A stretch of 35,013 nt of DNA from Nitrospira sp. (GCA_013140455.1 JABFSU010000003.1:1-35013), one strand, 5' to 3'. Shown: positions 15,288 through 24,546, counted from the stretch's first letter. Numbers and translations: made by a program. The notes: generated by a model from the letters alone, not told the origin.

Positions 15288-16087
15288 CGAGAAACCGATC
15301 CCTTTTCATGAGTGCCGGCCCGGGGCATACTCGCGAGCGCCTGTTTCAAGAAGGCGACGTCTTCTGGCCCCAATGGCGGTGGATCGGTCGCCTCGAAAAG
15401 GACACGATCGGGATGCCGCCGCATTTCCAGCCCTAACCGATTCACGGCATCCACCCCCTTCATCAGTTTGCGCGAGACCGTACGCCCGACCAGCGGGCGC
15501 AGTAACGAGACGAGTCCGGCCAAAACGCGATTGTCCAGCCTGGTATAGGACACCAGCGTCGTCTCAACGGCCTCCTGACCCGCCTCATCTTTCACCGTCG
15601 CCATACTGAGCATCACGACGGCCTTGCCGGTCAAGTGCGGCAGCAGCGTACTATGGTGCGACCCTTCCAGATAGTACAGGCGATGACGCGGGTCTTGATA
15701 GACCAGTTCGACCAATCCCACGGTCCCTTCGCCGTCGTCTCCCCAATAGCGACCGGGCCCCCGCGTCTCGGCTTTATACAGCCCTAGCTCAAGACGGTTC
15801 ACAAGCGCGGCAGCGACAGGCGGACGATCCAACAAATATACATAGACCGATTCCTGCAGCGGCGTCCGAACCGGCCCGACTTTATTGGCGGTTGTAAACT
15901 CATCGATGATCGGCTGGAGACGGCAGGCCCACGCCGCATCGATACGCTCGACAGGAAAGATGACGCCTGCATGTTGCGGAGCGATGTGGCAGGATTCTGC
16001 CTGTGCGCGCACTGTCAGCGATGCCACAAGTAATACCGCGACGCCGATTGTGCCCGAGCAGACCCGGATGGCAGCCGCCCTGCTCAT
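15284..16087 (-). CDS. Exported protein of unknown function
   Basis: Protein of 267 residues with a signal peptide (~1-31, GVAVLLVASLTVRAQA). The mature part begins CHIAPQHAGVIF. It contains YYLEGSHHSTLLPHLTGKAVVMLSMATVKDEAG followed by VETTLVSYTRLDNRVLAGLVSLLRPLVG, a pattern of strands and a long C-terminal helix that recalls a START/SRPBCC-like or lipid-binding fold, but I do not recognise a defined family. ATG 16087 overlaps the esterase-like gene's stop by four bases, and its own stop overlaps the MFS start, so it is the middle gene of a tight three-gene operon. It is probably periplasmic. Confidence 0.7.
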   Translation of the reverse strand: MSRAAAIRVCSGTIGVAVLLVASLTVRAQAESCHIAPQHAGVIFPVERIDAAWACRLQPIIDEFTTANKVGPVRTPLQESVYVYLLDRPPVAAALVNRLELGLYKAETRGPGRYWGDDGEGTVGLVELVYQDPRHRLYYLEGSHHSTLLPHLTGKAVVMLSMATVKDEAGQEAVETTLVSYTRLDNRVLAGLVSLLRPLVGRTVSRKLMKGVDAVNRLGLEMRRHPDRVLFEATDPPPLGPEDVAFLKQALASMPRAGTHEKGSVSR

Positions 16088-17400
16088 GGCGCAGGCTTCG
16101 ACACCTGAATGGGCAACTGCACCGTAAAGAGCTGCAGGGGATCTTTGCGCGTACGCGCCTGCCGCAGGAGCGTCTCAACCGTCGGCGTGACCAGCCCCTC
16201 GAATGAGACTTGGTTGTTCGTCACGACCGTGACCGGCTTAGAGACATCCACCAGTTGATCGTTCAGAAACAGCGTGTAGCGTTGGACCAGCCCCGCTTCG
16301 ACGTCGATACGATTGGGCGCGGTCACTGAGGCATCCAGCCGGGCATAGCGCTTCTTCCTGGTCAGCTCATCGCGTTTTGAAACCAGATCGTCTGCAAAGG
16401 CAGCGATCGGATCGGTGACATCGATCCGCACCCAGCCGAACGATTGAAAGTGACTGGCCTCACGGACCACCGTCAGCGCTGTCGGCAACGGGTTCCGATG
16501 TTGTGCATTGAACCAGGTCACCAGGTCGGGCAACTCTTCGCGAGGGAAAAAGTGCCCGCCGGCCATGGGATGTTCGCGCTCATGTTCACGATAGATGTGC
16601 GGATAGCCGAGCACCGCCAGCTCGCGCGAGATCGTCCGGCTCAATTCCACCGGCATCACCTGGTCCTTGGCCCCATGAATGATGTAGACCGGCGTAGTCC
16701 GCAGATTGGCAAGAAACGGCATGAACACGCCGTCGAGGCCGCTCGCCATCGGAGCAAGACCGGCGAAGCGCTGGGCATGATGCATCCCGATCAGCCAGGT
16801 CCCGATCCCGCCGTTGGACATGCCGGTGAGAAACACCCGGTCCGGATCGACGTGATACTGCGCCTGTACCCGCTCGATAACGGCAAGCACGAGATCTTCC
16901 GCCTGTCTGGTAAACCAGGCCCCGGACGGATAGGTCGGACAGACCAGAATGTAATCATCGCCCAAGCGATTCTGCCATCGCTCAAGGTAGGCCTCACCGG
17001 AAAACCCCGCCCCGTGCAGACAGACCACCAGCCCATATCCCTTGCCGGGCTGATACGTCAGCGGAACCGAGAGCGCATAGTGATACGTGCGCTCACGCAC
17101 CACTATTTGTTCCTCCGCCATCGTCCCGACCGGCATGGCCCGATAGGTTCGTCCGGTCTGGATGGCTTGGCTGACCCAGTCAATCGTAACGTCCGGATTG
17201 GCGAGCAGTGCTTGTAGCACGGCCTCTGCCTTCGTGCCATCCGGTTCGTCGAGATAGGACAACACGTCGCCGGGGAGATCAGGAATCGCAGGCAGAGGCT
17301 CAGCCGGCCATGCCGACTCTCCCGCTGCGGCAAGACAACACCAGACCAGCAAAGAACACACGCGCCGCACCGCTTGCCTGATCGTGAAAAGATTCCTCAT
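16084..17400 (-). CDS. Secreted alpha/beta-hydrolase, esterase/PHB-depolymerase-like
   Basis: Exported protein of 438 residues with a signal peptide (~1-33). The hydrolase domain (~95-310) contains LVVCLHGAGFSGEAY (oxyanion turn), VFLTGMSNGGIGTW with nucleophile Ser195, VYIIHGAKDQVMP with Asp246, and EHPMAGGHFFP with His277 or His283, giving a full catalytic triad as in secreted feruloyl esterases and PHB depolymerase-like enzymes. Residues ~320-438 form a beta-rich accessory domain of unknown type. ATG 17400 has no strong ribosome binding site; longer starts would read through the repeat element at 17454-17694. The substrate is unknown. The downstream exported protein and MFS permease suggest a linked hydrolysis and transport task. 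Confidence 0.82.
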   Translation of the reverse strand: MRNLFTIRQAVRRVCSLLVWCCLAAAGESAWPAEPLPAIPDLPGDVLSYLDEPDGTKAEAVLQALLANPDVTIDWVSQAIQTGRTYRAMPVGTMAEEQIVVRERTYHYALSVPLTYQPGKGYGLVVCLHGAGFSGEAYLERWQNRLGDDYILVCPTYPSGAWFTRQAEDLVLAVIERVQAQYHVDPDRVFLTGMSNGGIGTWLIGMHHAQRFAGLAPMASGLDGVFMPFLANLRTTPVYIIHGAKDQVMPVELSRTISRELAVLGYPHIYREHEREHPMAGGHFFPREELPDLVTWFNAQHRNPLPTALTVVREASHFQSFGWVRIDVTDPIAAFADDLVSKRDELTRKKRYARLDASVTAPNRIDVEAGLVQRYTLFLNDQLVDVSKPVTVVTNNQVSFEGLVTPTVETLLRQARTRKDPLQLFTVQLPIQVSKPAP

Positions 17401-17453
17401 GGCTCTACAAATATGGTTACGGTCTTCAAGATAGGGCCGAGCCCAGAACCACC

Positions 17454-17694
17454 GCAGGATGCTCAAAAAGGCCTCCGATCTCACCCGCCCAACCCCGGTG
17501 CGCCAAGACGCACCATTCCGCGGGCAAGGCCGCGCAAGCGAAGAGGCGAGGAGGTACATACCAAGCTCCGCTTGACCCGCTCGCTTCGATCACATGCGAG
17601 CGGATAGGTACTTCGCCACATGGAGGCTCTCCCGTACGTGGAGCCTCTGAGCGCCGTGAGAACGCCGCTGGCGGACTTTTTCAGCATCCTGCTA
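17454..17694. repeat. MITE/REP-like inverted-repeat element, copy 1 (long)
   Basis: Element of about 240 bp with imperfect terminal inverted repeats: GCAGGATGCTCAAAAAGGCC (17454-17473) and GGACTTTTTCAGCATCCTGC (17673-17692). Its right end is nearly identical to copy 2 over the ~35 bases containing GAACGCCGCTGGCGGACTTT. The middle carries further palindromes. There is no ORF of note. The ribD stop codon TAG is formed by the element edge (CTA at 17692-17694). It fills most of the gap between ribD and the esterase-like gene; the remaining ~50 bases show nothing. Confidence 0.82.
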
Positions 17695-18810
17695 TACGTC
17701 GCCTTCGACGACGACATCCGTCCCAAGCACCCTGGTGCGCACCTGTCTCAATTTCCAGGCATCGGCCAGCCGACGCGGACTCACGCCTCCGATGACACCT
17801 TTTGATTGCGTCCCGCCAAGGAGGGTCGGCGCGACATACAACCGAACATGGTTCACCAGCTTGGACTTGAGGAACGCGGCATTCAGCTCTCCGCCCCCCT
17901 CGACCATCACCGACATCATCCCGCGTTGGCCCAAGACGGTGAGAAACTGTTTCAGCGACACACGTTTCCCCGGGCCCGGCAGCACCAGCACTTCGATACC
18001 CTGTCGCTCGAGCGCCCGACGTCGCGCCGACGGAGCATACTTGGTCGTGGCAATAATCGTCTTCGCGCTGGACTGTTGCGTGAGGATTTTCGCCGAGCGA
18101 GCGATGCGCAAACCGCTATCGACCACGATCCTCGTCGGCTGGATCGAGGCCAGGACCGTGAGACCCGGCAATCTGCGCGCCGTCAACGACGGATTATCTT
18201 TCAGTACCGTCCCGATCCCCGTAATCACGGCATCCATCGAACTGCGCAGCCGGTGAACTTCCTGCCGTGATTGCAACCCCGTAATCCATTTGGACTCCCC
18301 ACGGGCCGTCGCAATCTGCCCATCCAAGGTCATCCCCGCTTTGAGCATCACGTAGGGACGCTTGGTGGTGATCCAATGAGAGTAGGCCTGGTTCAACACC
18401 TCAGCTTCTTCTCGGGCCACGCCGACGGTAACGGAGAGCCCTGCGCGGCGCAGTTGCGCAAGGCCTTTTCCACTGACCGCTGGATTGGGGTCGCGCATGG
18501 CGACCACAACGCGATGCACGCCGGATTGAATCACCGCTGGCACGCAGGGTGGAGTCCGTTTTTTCAGATGGCTGCAGGGTTCGAGCGTCACATAGAGCGT
18601 GGCGCCGCGCGCCAGACGTCCGGCCTGGCGAAGCGCAAGTACTTCGGCATGGGGTTGGCCGGCGGCGTGATGATAGGCTTGGCCGACGATGCTGTCTTTG
18701 GAGACGACAACGGCCCCAACCATCGGGTTGGGGCTGGTTTTGCCGTAGCCCTTCGCAGCAAGGCGAAGAGCCGACATCATATAGTGGAGATCGTGCGTGC
18801 GGACGGTCAC
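17692..18810 (-). CDS. ribD: Bifunctional riboflavin biosynthesis deaminase/reductase
   Basis: Protein of 372 residues carrying out deamination of the diaminopyrimidine from GTP and NADPH reduction of its ribosyl side chain. N-terminal deaminase domain (~1-145): zinc site HAE at 54-56 and PCSH...TPPC with Cys79 and Cys89. C-terminal reductase domain (~150-372): RPYVMLKAGMTLDGQIA, SKWITG, and MVEGGGELNAAFL. The GTG start at 18810 overlaps the ppdK stop codon (GTGA). The stop codon TAG is supplied by the edge of the MITE-like element, so the last residues (VVVEGDV) may have been set by its insertion. The reading frame is otherwise intact and of normal length. Confidence 0.95.
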   Translation of the reverse strand: MTVRTHDLHYMMSALRLAAKGYGKTSPNPMVGAVVVSKDSIVGQAYHHAAGQPHAEVLALRQAGRLARGATLYVTLEPCSHLKKRTPPCVPAVIQSGVHRVVVAMRDPNPAVSGKGLAQLRRAGLSVTVGVAREEAEVLNQAYSHWITTKRPYVMLKAGMTLDGQIATARGESKWITGLQSRQEVHRLRSSMDAVITGIGTVLKDNPSLTARRLPGLTVLASIQPTRIVVDSGLRIARSAKILTQQSSAKTIIATTKYAPSARRRALERQGIEVLVLPGPGKRVSLKQFLTVLGQRGMMSVMVEGGGELNAAFLKSKLVNHVRLYVAPTLLGGTQSKGVIGGVSPRRLADAWKLRQVRTRVLGTDVVVEGDV

Positions 18811-21662
18811 CGTTTCTTGCGAGTGGTTGAGGACGAACGGCGCGACGCCTTCGTGACCTTGACCGCCTTCGTCGGTTGGGTCGTCTTGGCACGACGCGCG
18901 GTCTTCACGACTTTGGCGGCCTTTGCCCGCGCCGGGGCGGCTTTCTTCGCCGTCGTTTTGGCATCGCCTTCGGCAATCGCCGCCTGAGCAGCCGCCAACC
19001 GCGCGATGGCCACGCGGAACGGCGAACAGCTCACATAGTCCAACCCGAGCTGATGGCAGAACTCAACGGAACTCGGATCGCCGCCGTGTTCGCCGCAGAT
19101 GCCGAGCTTGATCCCCGGCCGTGCTTTGCGCCCGCCGACAATTGCCGTCTTCATCAACGACCCCACGCCCTCACGGTCGAGGGTGGCGAATGGATCCGCA
19201 TCCATGATCTTCACCGTTCGATAGTGGTCGATGAACTTCGCGGCATCGTCGCGGGAGAATCCGAAGGTCGTCTGGGTGAGATCGTTCGTCCCGAACGAGA
19301 AGAACTCAGCCTCTTCCGCAATCCGTTCAGCGGTCACGGCGGCGCGGGGCAATTCGATCATGGTCCCGACGAGATACGACAGCTTCACGTTGTAGCGCTT
19401 CATGGTCTCTTGCGCGACTTCGCGAATGAGATCCTTCTGCGACTTCATTTCCGCCACCATGCCCACCAGCGGAATCATGATCTCCGGAACGATCTTCTTA
19501 CCTTCCTTCGCCAGCTCACAGGCCGCCTCGATAATGGCGCGCGCCTGCATGCGCGTGATCTCCGGCATCGTAATGCCCAGCCGGCAGCCGCGCAGTCCCA
19601 GCATCGGATTGAATTCATGCAATTCTTCGACACGAGCGAGCAACCGGCGCTGTTCCTCCAGCTTCACTCCGTCCTTGCCGGTCAACTCCAGCTGGGCGAT
19701 TTCCACCATCAGCTCTTCACGCTTCGGCAGAAACTCATGCAGCGGCGGATCGAGCAAACGAATGGTGACGGGGAATCCCTCCATCTCGCGATAGAGCCCG
19801 ATGAAATCCTGCTTTTGCAGCGGCAACAACTGCTCCAGATACTTTTCCCGATCTTCTTTCGTCCGGGCCAGAATCATCTTCTGCATGATCGGAATGCGGT
19901 CTTCCGCAAAGAACATGTGTTCCGTGCGGCAGAGCCCGATCCCCTCGGCTCCGAACCCCCGGGCGATCTTGGCCTGGTCCGGCACATCGGCATTCGCCCG
20001 CACCTTCATCGTCCGCACACTGTCCGCCCATGAGAGGATGGTCGAGAAGAGCTGATATTTTTGCGACTGCTTCGCATCCAGCTTCCCCTGCACCACTTGA
20101 ATGATCTCGGATTCCATGACGGGAATGTCGCCGTCGTATACGTTGCCGGTCGATCCGTTCACGGACAGATAGTCACCTTCACGAAACACTTTCGAGCCGA
20201 TCCGCACCGATTGATTGTCAATGACTTCGACGGCTTCGCATCCGGCCACGCACACTTTGCCCATCTGTCGCGCCACGACCGCCGCATGCGAGGTCATCCC
20301 GCCGCGCGCCGTCACAAACCCTGTCGCGGCATTCATGCCATGAATATCGTCCGGGCTGGTTTCATCACGGACCAGCACAACCCGCTGCCCGGCCGCCTTC
20401 ATCTCGACTGCGCGATCCGGCGTCAAGGCAATCTTTCCCGCCGCCGCTCCGGGTCCGGCCGGCAGGCCCTTGCCCAACGGAGTTGAACCCGCTTCAGACT
20501 GGGTGTCGAAGATCGGATAGAGATACTGCGCGAGCTGATCAGGACCCACCCGCTGCACGGCTTCGCGCTTGGTGATCAACCCTTCTTTGACCATCTCAAC
20601 GGCGATGCGCACGGCGGAAATGCCTGTACGTTTTCCGACACGCGTTTGCAACATATACAACTTGCCCTCCTGGATCGTAAATTCCAGGTCGAGCATGTCG
20701 CGGTAATGCTTCTCCAATCGCTTGTAGGTATGTTCCAATTCTTTATAGGCGGGAGGCACGGTCCTGCCGAGTTCCGTCACAGGCAGCGGCGTGCGGATTC
20801 CGGCCACGACATCCTCGCCTTGCGCATTCATCAAACATTCGCCGAAGAACTTCCGTTCACCGGTATTGGGATCGCGGGTGAAAGCCACGCCGGTGCCGCT
20901 GGTGTCGCCCATGTTGCCGAACACCATGGCCACAACGTTGATGGCCGTGCCCCAGTGATCCGGAATCCCGTTCAGCCGGCGGTAGGTGATGGCGCGGGCG
21001 CCGTTCCAGGAGGAAAACACCGCATCGATCGCCAGCTTCAGCTGCTCATTGGGATCGTCCGGGAACCCTTTGCCCGTTTCTTCCTTGACCAGCGATTTAA
21101 AGCGCTCCACGAGATCGCGTAAGGCGCGCGCATCGAGCTGCGTCTCATGCTTCACGCCCATTTCTTCTTTTTTGTGATTCAGAATCGCTTCGAAGTGTTC
21201 GCGCGGCACCCCCATGACGATACTGCCGAACATTGTGATGAACCGGCGATAGCTGTCCTGCGCGAACCGTTCGTTCTTCGTCTTGGCCGCCAGACCTTCG
21301 ACCGTCTTGAGCGTCAAGCCGACATTGAGCACCGTGTCCATCATGCCCGGCATCGACGCGCGCGCGCCGGAACGCACGGAGACCAGCAAGGGTCGCTCCG
21401 GGTCGCCGAATCCCATGCCCATCGACCGTTCCACCCGTTTGAGCGACGCCAACGCCGTCTCCCACATCCCGGGCGGATACTTCTTCCCGAGTTTGTAGTA
21501 CTCGACACAGGCTTCTGTGGTGATGGTAAACCCGGGAGGCACGGAGATGCCCAGGTTGGTCATCTCGGCCAGACCCGCGCCTTTGCCGCCCAGCAACTCC
21601 TTCATGTTGGACGTGCCTTCTGCCTTGCCGTCTCCGAAGTAGTACACGTATTTCTTTGCCAC
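18807..21662 (-). CDS. ppdK: Pyruvate, phosphate dikinase with extra basic C-terminal tail
   Basis: Enzyme of 951 residues interconverting pyruvate, ATP and Pi with PEP, AMP and PPi. The nucleotide-binding domain has LLGGKGAGLAEM and VSVRSGARASMPGMMDTVLN. The phosphohistidine motif GGMTSHAAVVAR places the carrier His near residue 459. The PEP/pyruvate barrel ends in CGEHGGDPSSVEFC. The C-terminus exceeds the family norm by ~50 residues (about 901-951), all Lys/Ala/Thr/Arg-rich (TTAKKAAPARAKAAK, SSSTTRKKR), like a histone H1 or HU tail. GTG 21662 was chosen because AAAGGAG stands 8 bases upstream. ribD is translationally coupled behind it. This enzyme fits an autotroph that builds PEP from pyruvate; no PPDK regulatory protein gene is adjacent. 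Confidence 0.95.
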   Translation of the reverse strand: MAKKYVYYFGDGKAEGTSNMKELLGGKGAGLAEMTNLGISVPPGFTITTEACVEYYKLGKKYPPGMWETALASLKRVERSMGMGFGDPERPLLVSVRSGARASMPGMMDTVLNVGLTLKTVEGLAAKTKNERFAQDSYRRFITMFGSIVMGVPREHFEAILNHKKEEMGVKHETQLDARALRDLVERFKSLVKEETGKGFPDDPNEQLKLAIDAVFSSWNGARAITYRRLNGIPDHWGTAINVVAMVFGNMGDTSGTGVAFTRDPNTGERKFFGECLMNAQGEDVVAGIRTPLPVTELGRTVPPAYKELEHTYKRLEKHYRDMLDLEFTIQEGKLYMLQTRVGKRTGISAVRIAVEMVKEGLITKREAVQRVGPDQLAQYLYPIFDTQSEAGSTPLGKGLPAGPGAAAGKIALTPDRAVEMKAAGQRVVLVRDETSPDDIHGMNAATGFVTARGGMTSHAAVVARQMGKVCVAGCEAVEVIDNQSVRIGSKVFREGDYLSVNGSTGNVYDGDIPVMESEIIQVVQGKLDAKQSQKYQLFSTILSWADSVRTMKVRANADVPDQAKIARGFGAEGIGLCRTEHMFFAEDRIPIMQKMILARTKEDREKYLEQLLPLQKQDFIGLYREMEGFPVTIRLLDPPLHEFLPKREELMVEIAQLELTGKDGVKLEEQRRLLARVEELHEFNPMLGLRGCRLGITMPEITRMQARAIIEAACELAKEGKKIVPEIMIPLVGMVAEMKSQKDLIREVAQETMKRYNVKLSYLVGTMIELPRAAVTAERIAEEAEFFSFGTNDLTQTTFGFSRDDAAKFIDHYRTVKIMDADPFATLDREGVGSLMKTAIVGGRKARPGIKLGICGEHGGDPSSVEFCHQLGLDYVSCSPFRVAIARLAAAQAAIAEGDAKTTAKKAAPARAKAAKVVKTARRAKTTQPTKAVKVTKASRRSSSTTRKKR

Positions 21663-21694
21663 GCCTGCTTCTCCTTTGCGATCGACCACTGAAC

Positions 21695-22204
21695 CTAGAC
21701 GACCGGTCTGCTTGCGGCCAATTCAAGTTGCAGCCGGTACCGATTGACCAGATACCGCCGCGTCAGCATCCCGAAGACGATGACCGCCGCGACAAATCCG
21801 ACAAATCCCACCAGGCGATAGTCGGCCTTGATGCCATGATCCACGTAATAGCGCCCATCGGAACCCTGCCGTACTTTGGTGTTTTTGTCCAGCACATGAG
21901 GCCTGCCTGTCGGATCCGAGAGATTGATCCATTCGGAGCAGAGGCGGATAGGCTCAGTCGATCCGGCGAGACGCTGCCAACTGAGACGAAGGCACACGTC
22001 ATTTTGAGGACTAAACTGATCCTGTGTGTTGACCAACTCATCCAGGTTGACGCCGCTCGCCCATATGCCGAACAGGAAAATCCCGTTGCATAGTACGATC
22101 AGGACAATCGTGATGACCCGCGCATACCGCTGAACACGGGTGGAACGCAGCGCATCATTCCCCGGTTCTGCCAGGCCAACCTGCGATGGGAAATCCTGCA
22201 CCAT
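21695..22204 (-). CDS. Membrane protein with periplasmic domain, unknown family
   Basis: Protein of 169 residues. Membrane segment 1 (~30-50, VITIVLIVLCNGIFLFGIW), a periplasmic-type domain (~52-128, with two Cys in NDVCLRLSW and IRLCSEWINL that could pair, then DGRYYVDHG), membrane segment 2 (~132-150, GFVGFVAAVIVFGML) and a short basic cytoplasmic end (RRYLVNRYRLQLELAA). It resembles no family I know. It lies between glyS and ppdK, separated from glyS by the second MITE-like element, which also lies just upstream of its start. ATG 22204 has only a weak ribosome binding site, so the start is uncertain. Confidence 0.65.
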   Translation of the reverse strand: MVQDFPSQVGLAEPGNDALRSTRVQRYARVITIVLIVLCNGIFLFGIWASGVNLDELVNTQDQFSPQNDVCLRLSWQRLAGSTEPIRLCSEWINLSDPTGRPHVLDKNTKVRQGSDGRYYVDHGIKADYRLVGFVGFVAAVIVFGMLTRRYLVNRYRLQLELAASRPVV

Positions 22205-22222
22205 AAGGCCATACCCCGACTC

Positions 22223-22347
22223 GCAGGCTGTTCAGAAAGGCCGTCCAGCAAGGCCGCAGCGAGCACAGAGGCGAGGCGTACGCTTCGGTACGTTGAGTCT
22301 CTGGGCGAGGCGAGAACGCCGCTGGCGGACTTTCTCAACACCTGCTA
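22223..22347. repeat. MITE/REP-like inverted-repeat element, copy 2 (short)
   Basis: A 125-bp element with ends GCAGGCTGTTCAGAAAGGCC (22223-22242) and GGACTTTCTCAACACCTGC (22327-22345), imperfect inverted repeats of each other and related to copy 1. Inner bases contain the palindromic GCGTACG...CGGTACG region. As with copy 1, its edge provides the TAG stop codon (CTA at 22345-22347) of the gene on that side, here glyS. It occupies the glyS to membrane-protein gap. Confidence 0.85.
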
Positions 22348-24546
22348 GCTCCCTTGTACCACAATCTGGGAAAAGTCCGCGAATGACATGAAGAATTCAT
22401 CCACATCCTTCAAGAGCGAGAGCCGATTACTGCGCACCGCTTTGTCGTCGGCATTCACCATCACTGCGGCAAAGAAGGCGTCGATGGCCGGCTTGAGACA
22501 GACGAGAGACTCCAGCGCCTTGCCGTAGTCGCTCGCCTGCATCGACGTTCCCATCCGCTCCCGTTCCTCTGATACCGCCTTATGCAGCGCGGATTCGGTA
22601 GGGTCCAGAAAGACTGCTGAGGCGACCGGTTGACGATCCCACTGCTCTTTTTCAACCAGCCGATGGGCGCGCTTGAATCCCACGATTAACGGATCGAACT
22701 CCGGCCGGCTGGTCACTGCCTGCAATGCCTGCATCTTGGCCAGGAGATCTCGCAGATCGAATGACTGACGGTCGGTCACACTCACCACGGCATTCACGAC
22801 ATCATCCCGCAATCCATGGACGGTGCGGGCGTAGTGGCGGACGCGTTCAAACGCGAAGTCGACCAGCCGCTGCTGGCCGTCGCCTTGAGTTGAACCAGCC
22901 TTGATTCCTGCCGCCCCCACAATGGTACGCGCTTCACTGATGGCACGGCCCAGGTTCAGCCGGACGTCACCTTCCAGGAGAATACGCACGACAGCGGTTG
23001 CATGGCGGCGCAGCGCGAAGGGATCTTCTGAACCCGTCGGCACCATGCCAACATGAAAGAAGGATGCGAGGCTATCCAAACGATCGGCTAGCGACAAGAC
23101 CTGCCCTTCGGTCGATTCGGGAATCGCTCCCTCCATCGACTGCGGCCGATAATGCTGGAGAATGGCCTGGCACACTGCCGGCGCTTCCCCATCGTGCCGC
23201 GCATAGTAGCCACCCATCACGCCCTGCAATTCAGGAAACTCTCCGACAATGCCGCTCAGCAGATCCGCCTTGCACAACGCGCCCGCCCGCTCACAGCTTT
23301 TCACAACGGATTCGTTCAGGCCGGCCAGGCGAGCGAGCGAAGCGGCCAGCACGGCGATACGCGCCTGCTTCTGTCCCATCGTCCCGATTTTCTGGTGAAA
23401 GGTCACTCCGTCGAGCTTAGCGACCCTATCCTGTAGCGCGGTCGTCCGGTCATTGTCATAGAAGAACTTGGCATCGGCCAATCGTGCAGCCAGCACCCGT
23501 TCATTGCCTTCACGGATGAGGCCCATGTCCTTGACTCGATTGTTCGCCACCGCAATGAAATGCGCCACCAGTTTCCCGGTCGTCTTATGACGAAGCGAAA
23601 AGAAGCCCTGGTGCTCTTTCATCGAGGTGATCAGGATTTCTTCAGGGACATCAAGATACATGTCCTTGAACGACCCGATGATCGCGTAGGGCCATTCCGT
23701 CGTATAGACCGCCTGGTCGAGCAAGGCGTCGTCCTGGTTGAGCACAAATCCCGTCTTCTTACACAAGGTCGCAATCTGCTCGGAGATGATCGCCCGGCGG
23801 CGTTCAGGGTCAGGAATGACCCCGTCTTTCTCAAGCGCCTTCAGGTACGTCGCACAGTCCCGAACCACCATCCCTTGCTTCGCGCCAAGCACCCGGTGCC
23901 CGCGCGTCCGATTCCCCGCCTTGATCCCGGCCGTCTCGATCGGAAGGACCGTACCGCCGAACAGAACAACCAGCCATCGCACCGGCCGGGCAAACCGTAC
24001 GCCCGCTTCGTTCCATTTCATCGCTTTCGGGAAGGACAGTTTGGCCACGAGCTGCGGCAAGAGATCCGTCAATACGGCTTTGGATGGACGACCTTCCTCA
24101 CGCTTCACCGCAAAGAGATACTCGCCTTTCGGCGTCTGCCGAACTTGCAGGTCCTGCACGGCCACGCCTTGCCCGGCTGCAAAGCCGACTGCGGCTCTGG
24201 TCGGCTGTCCCGCCTGATCGAACGCCACCGTCTTTGACGGCCCCATGGCTTCCTTCATGACGGACGCCTGTTGCGTGACCAAGCCCTCAACCACAAGCGT
24301 CAGCCGTCGTGGGGTCCCGAGTGTGCGGACCGCCTGGAACGTCAGTCGTTGTTCGGCGAGAAGCTGCTCGGCGGACTCTTTCAAGCGAGCCAGCGCGGGG
24401 CTGATAAACTGATAGGGCAGTTCTTCGACCCCGATCTCCAGCAGCAGTTCTGCGGTCGCCGGAGCCGAGCGCCCGCCGTTTTTCTTCGTAGACACCGCGG
24501 CACGAGATGGTTTCTGAGCTTTCGGCATAGACAATTTCTTAGACAA
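22345..24546 (-). CDS. glyS: Glycyl-tRNA synthetase beta subunit
   Basis: Subunit of 733 residues of the alpha2-beta2 bacterial glycyl-tRNA synthetase. It has the family opening ATAELLLEIGVEELPYQFISPALARL (~29-53), the HD-like region with GALCKADLLSGIVGEFPELQGVMGGYYA, and a C-terminal anticodon-binding domain (DFAFERVRHYART, ..FFAAVMVNADDKAVRSNRLSLL). An N-terminal extension of ~28 residues is basic (MSKKLSMPKAQKPSRAAVSTKKNGGR). The start at 24546 directly abuts the glyQ stop; the ATG at 24528 is an alternative. The frame ends in the element at 22223-22347, so the stop TAG and the last residue (VVQGS) sit at an insertion edge. Confidence 0.95.
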   Translation of the reverse strand: MSKKLSMPKAQKPSRAAVSTKKNGGRSAPATAELLLEIGVEELPYQFISPALARLKESAEQLLAEQRLTFQAVRTLGTPRRLTLVVEGLVTQQASVMKEAMGPSKTVAFDQAGQPTRAAVGFAAGQGVAVQDLQVRQTPKGEYLFAVKREEGRPSKAVLTDLLPQLVAKLSFPKAMKWNEAGVRFARPVRWLVVLFGGTVLPIETAGIKAGNRTRGHRVLGAKQGMVVRDCATYLKALEKDGVIPDPERRRAIISEQIATLCKKTGFVLNQDDALLDQAVYTTEWPYAIIGSFKDMYLDVPEEILITSMKEHQGFFSLRHKTTGKLVAHFIAVANNRVKDMGLIREGNERVLAARLADAKFFYDNDRTTALQDRVAKLDGVTFHQKIGTMGQKQARIAVLAASLARLAGLNESVVKSCERAGALCKADLLSGIVGEFPELQGVMGGYYARHDGEAPAVCQAILQHYRPQSMEGAIPESTEGQVLSLADRLDSLASFFHVGMVPTGSEDPFALRRHATAVVRILLEGDVRLNLGRAISEARTIVGAAGIKAGSTQGDGQQRLVDFAFERVRHYARTVHGLRDDVVNAVVSVTDRQSFDLRDLLAKMQALQAVTSRPEFDPLIVGFKRAHRLVEKEQWDRQPVASAVFLDPTESALHKAVSEERERMGTSMQASDYGKALESLVCLKPAIDAFFAAVMVNADDKAVRSNRLSLLKDVDEFFMSFADFSQIVVQGS

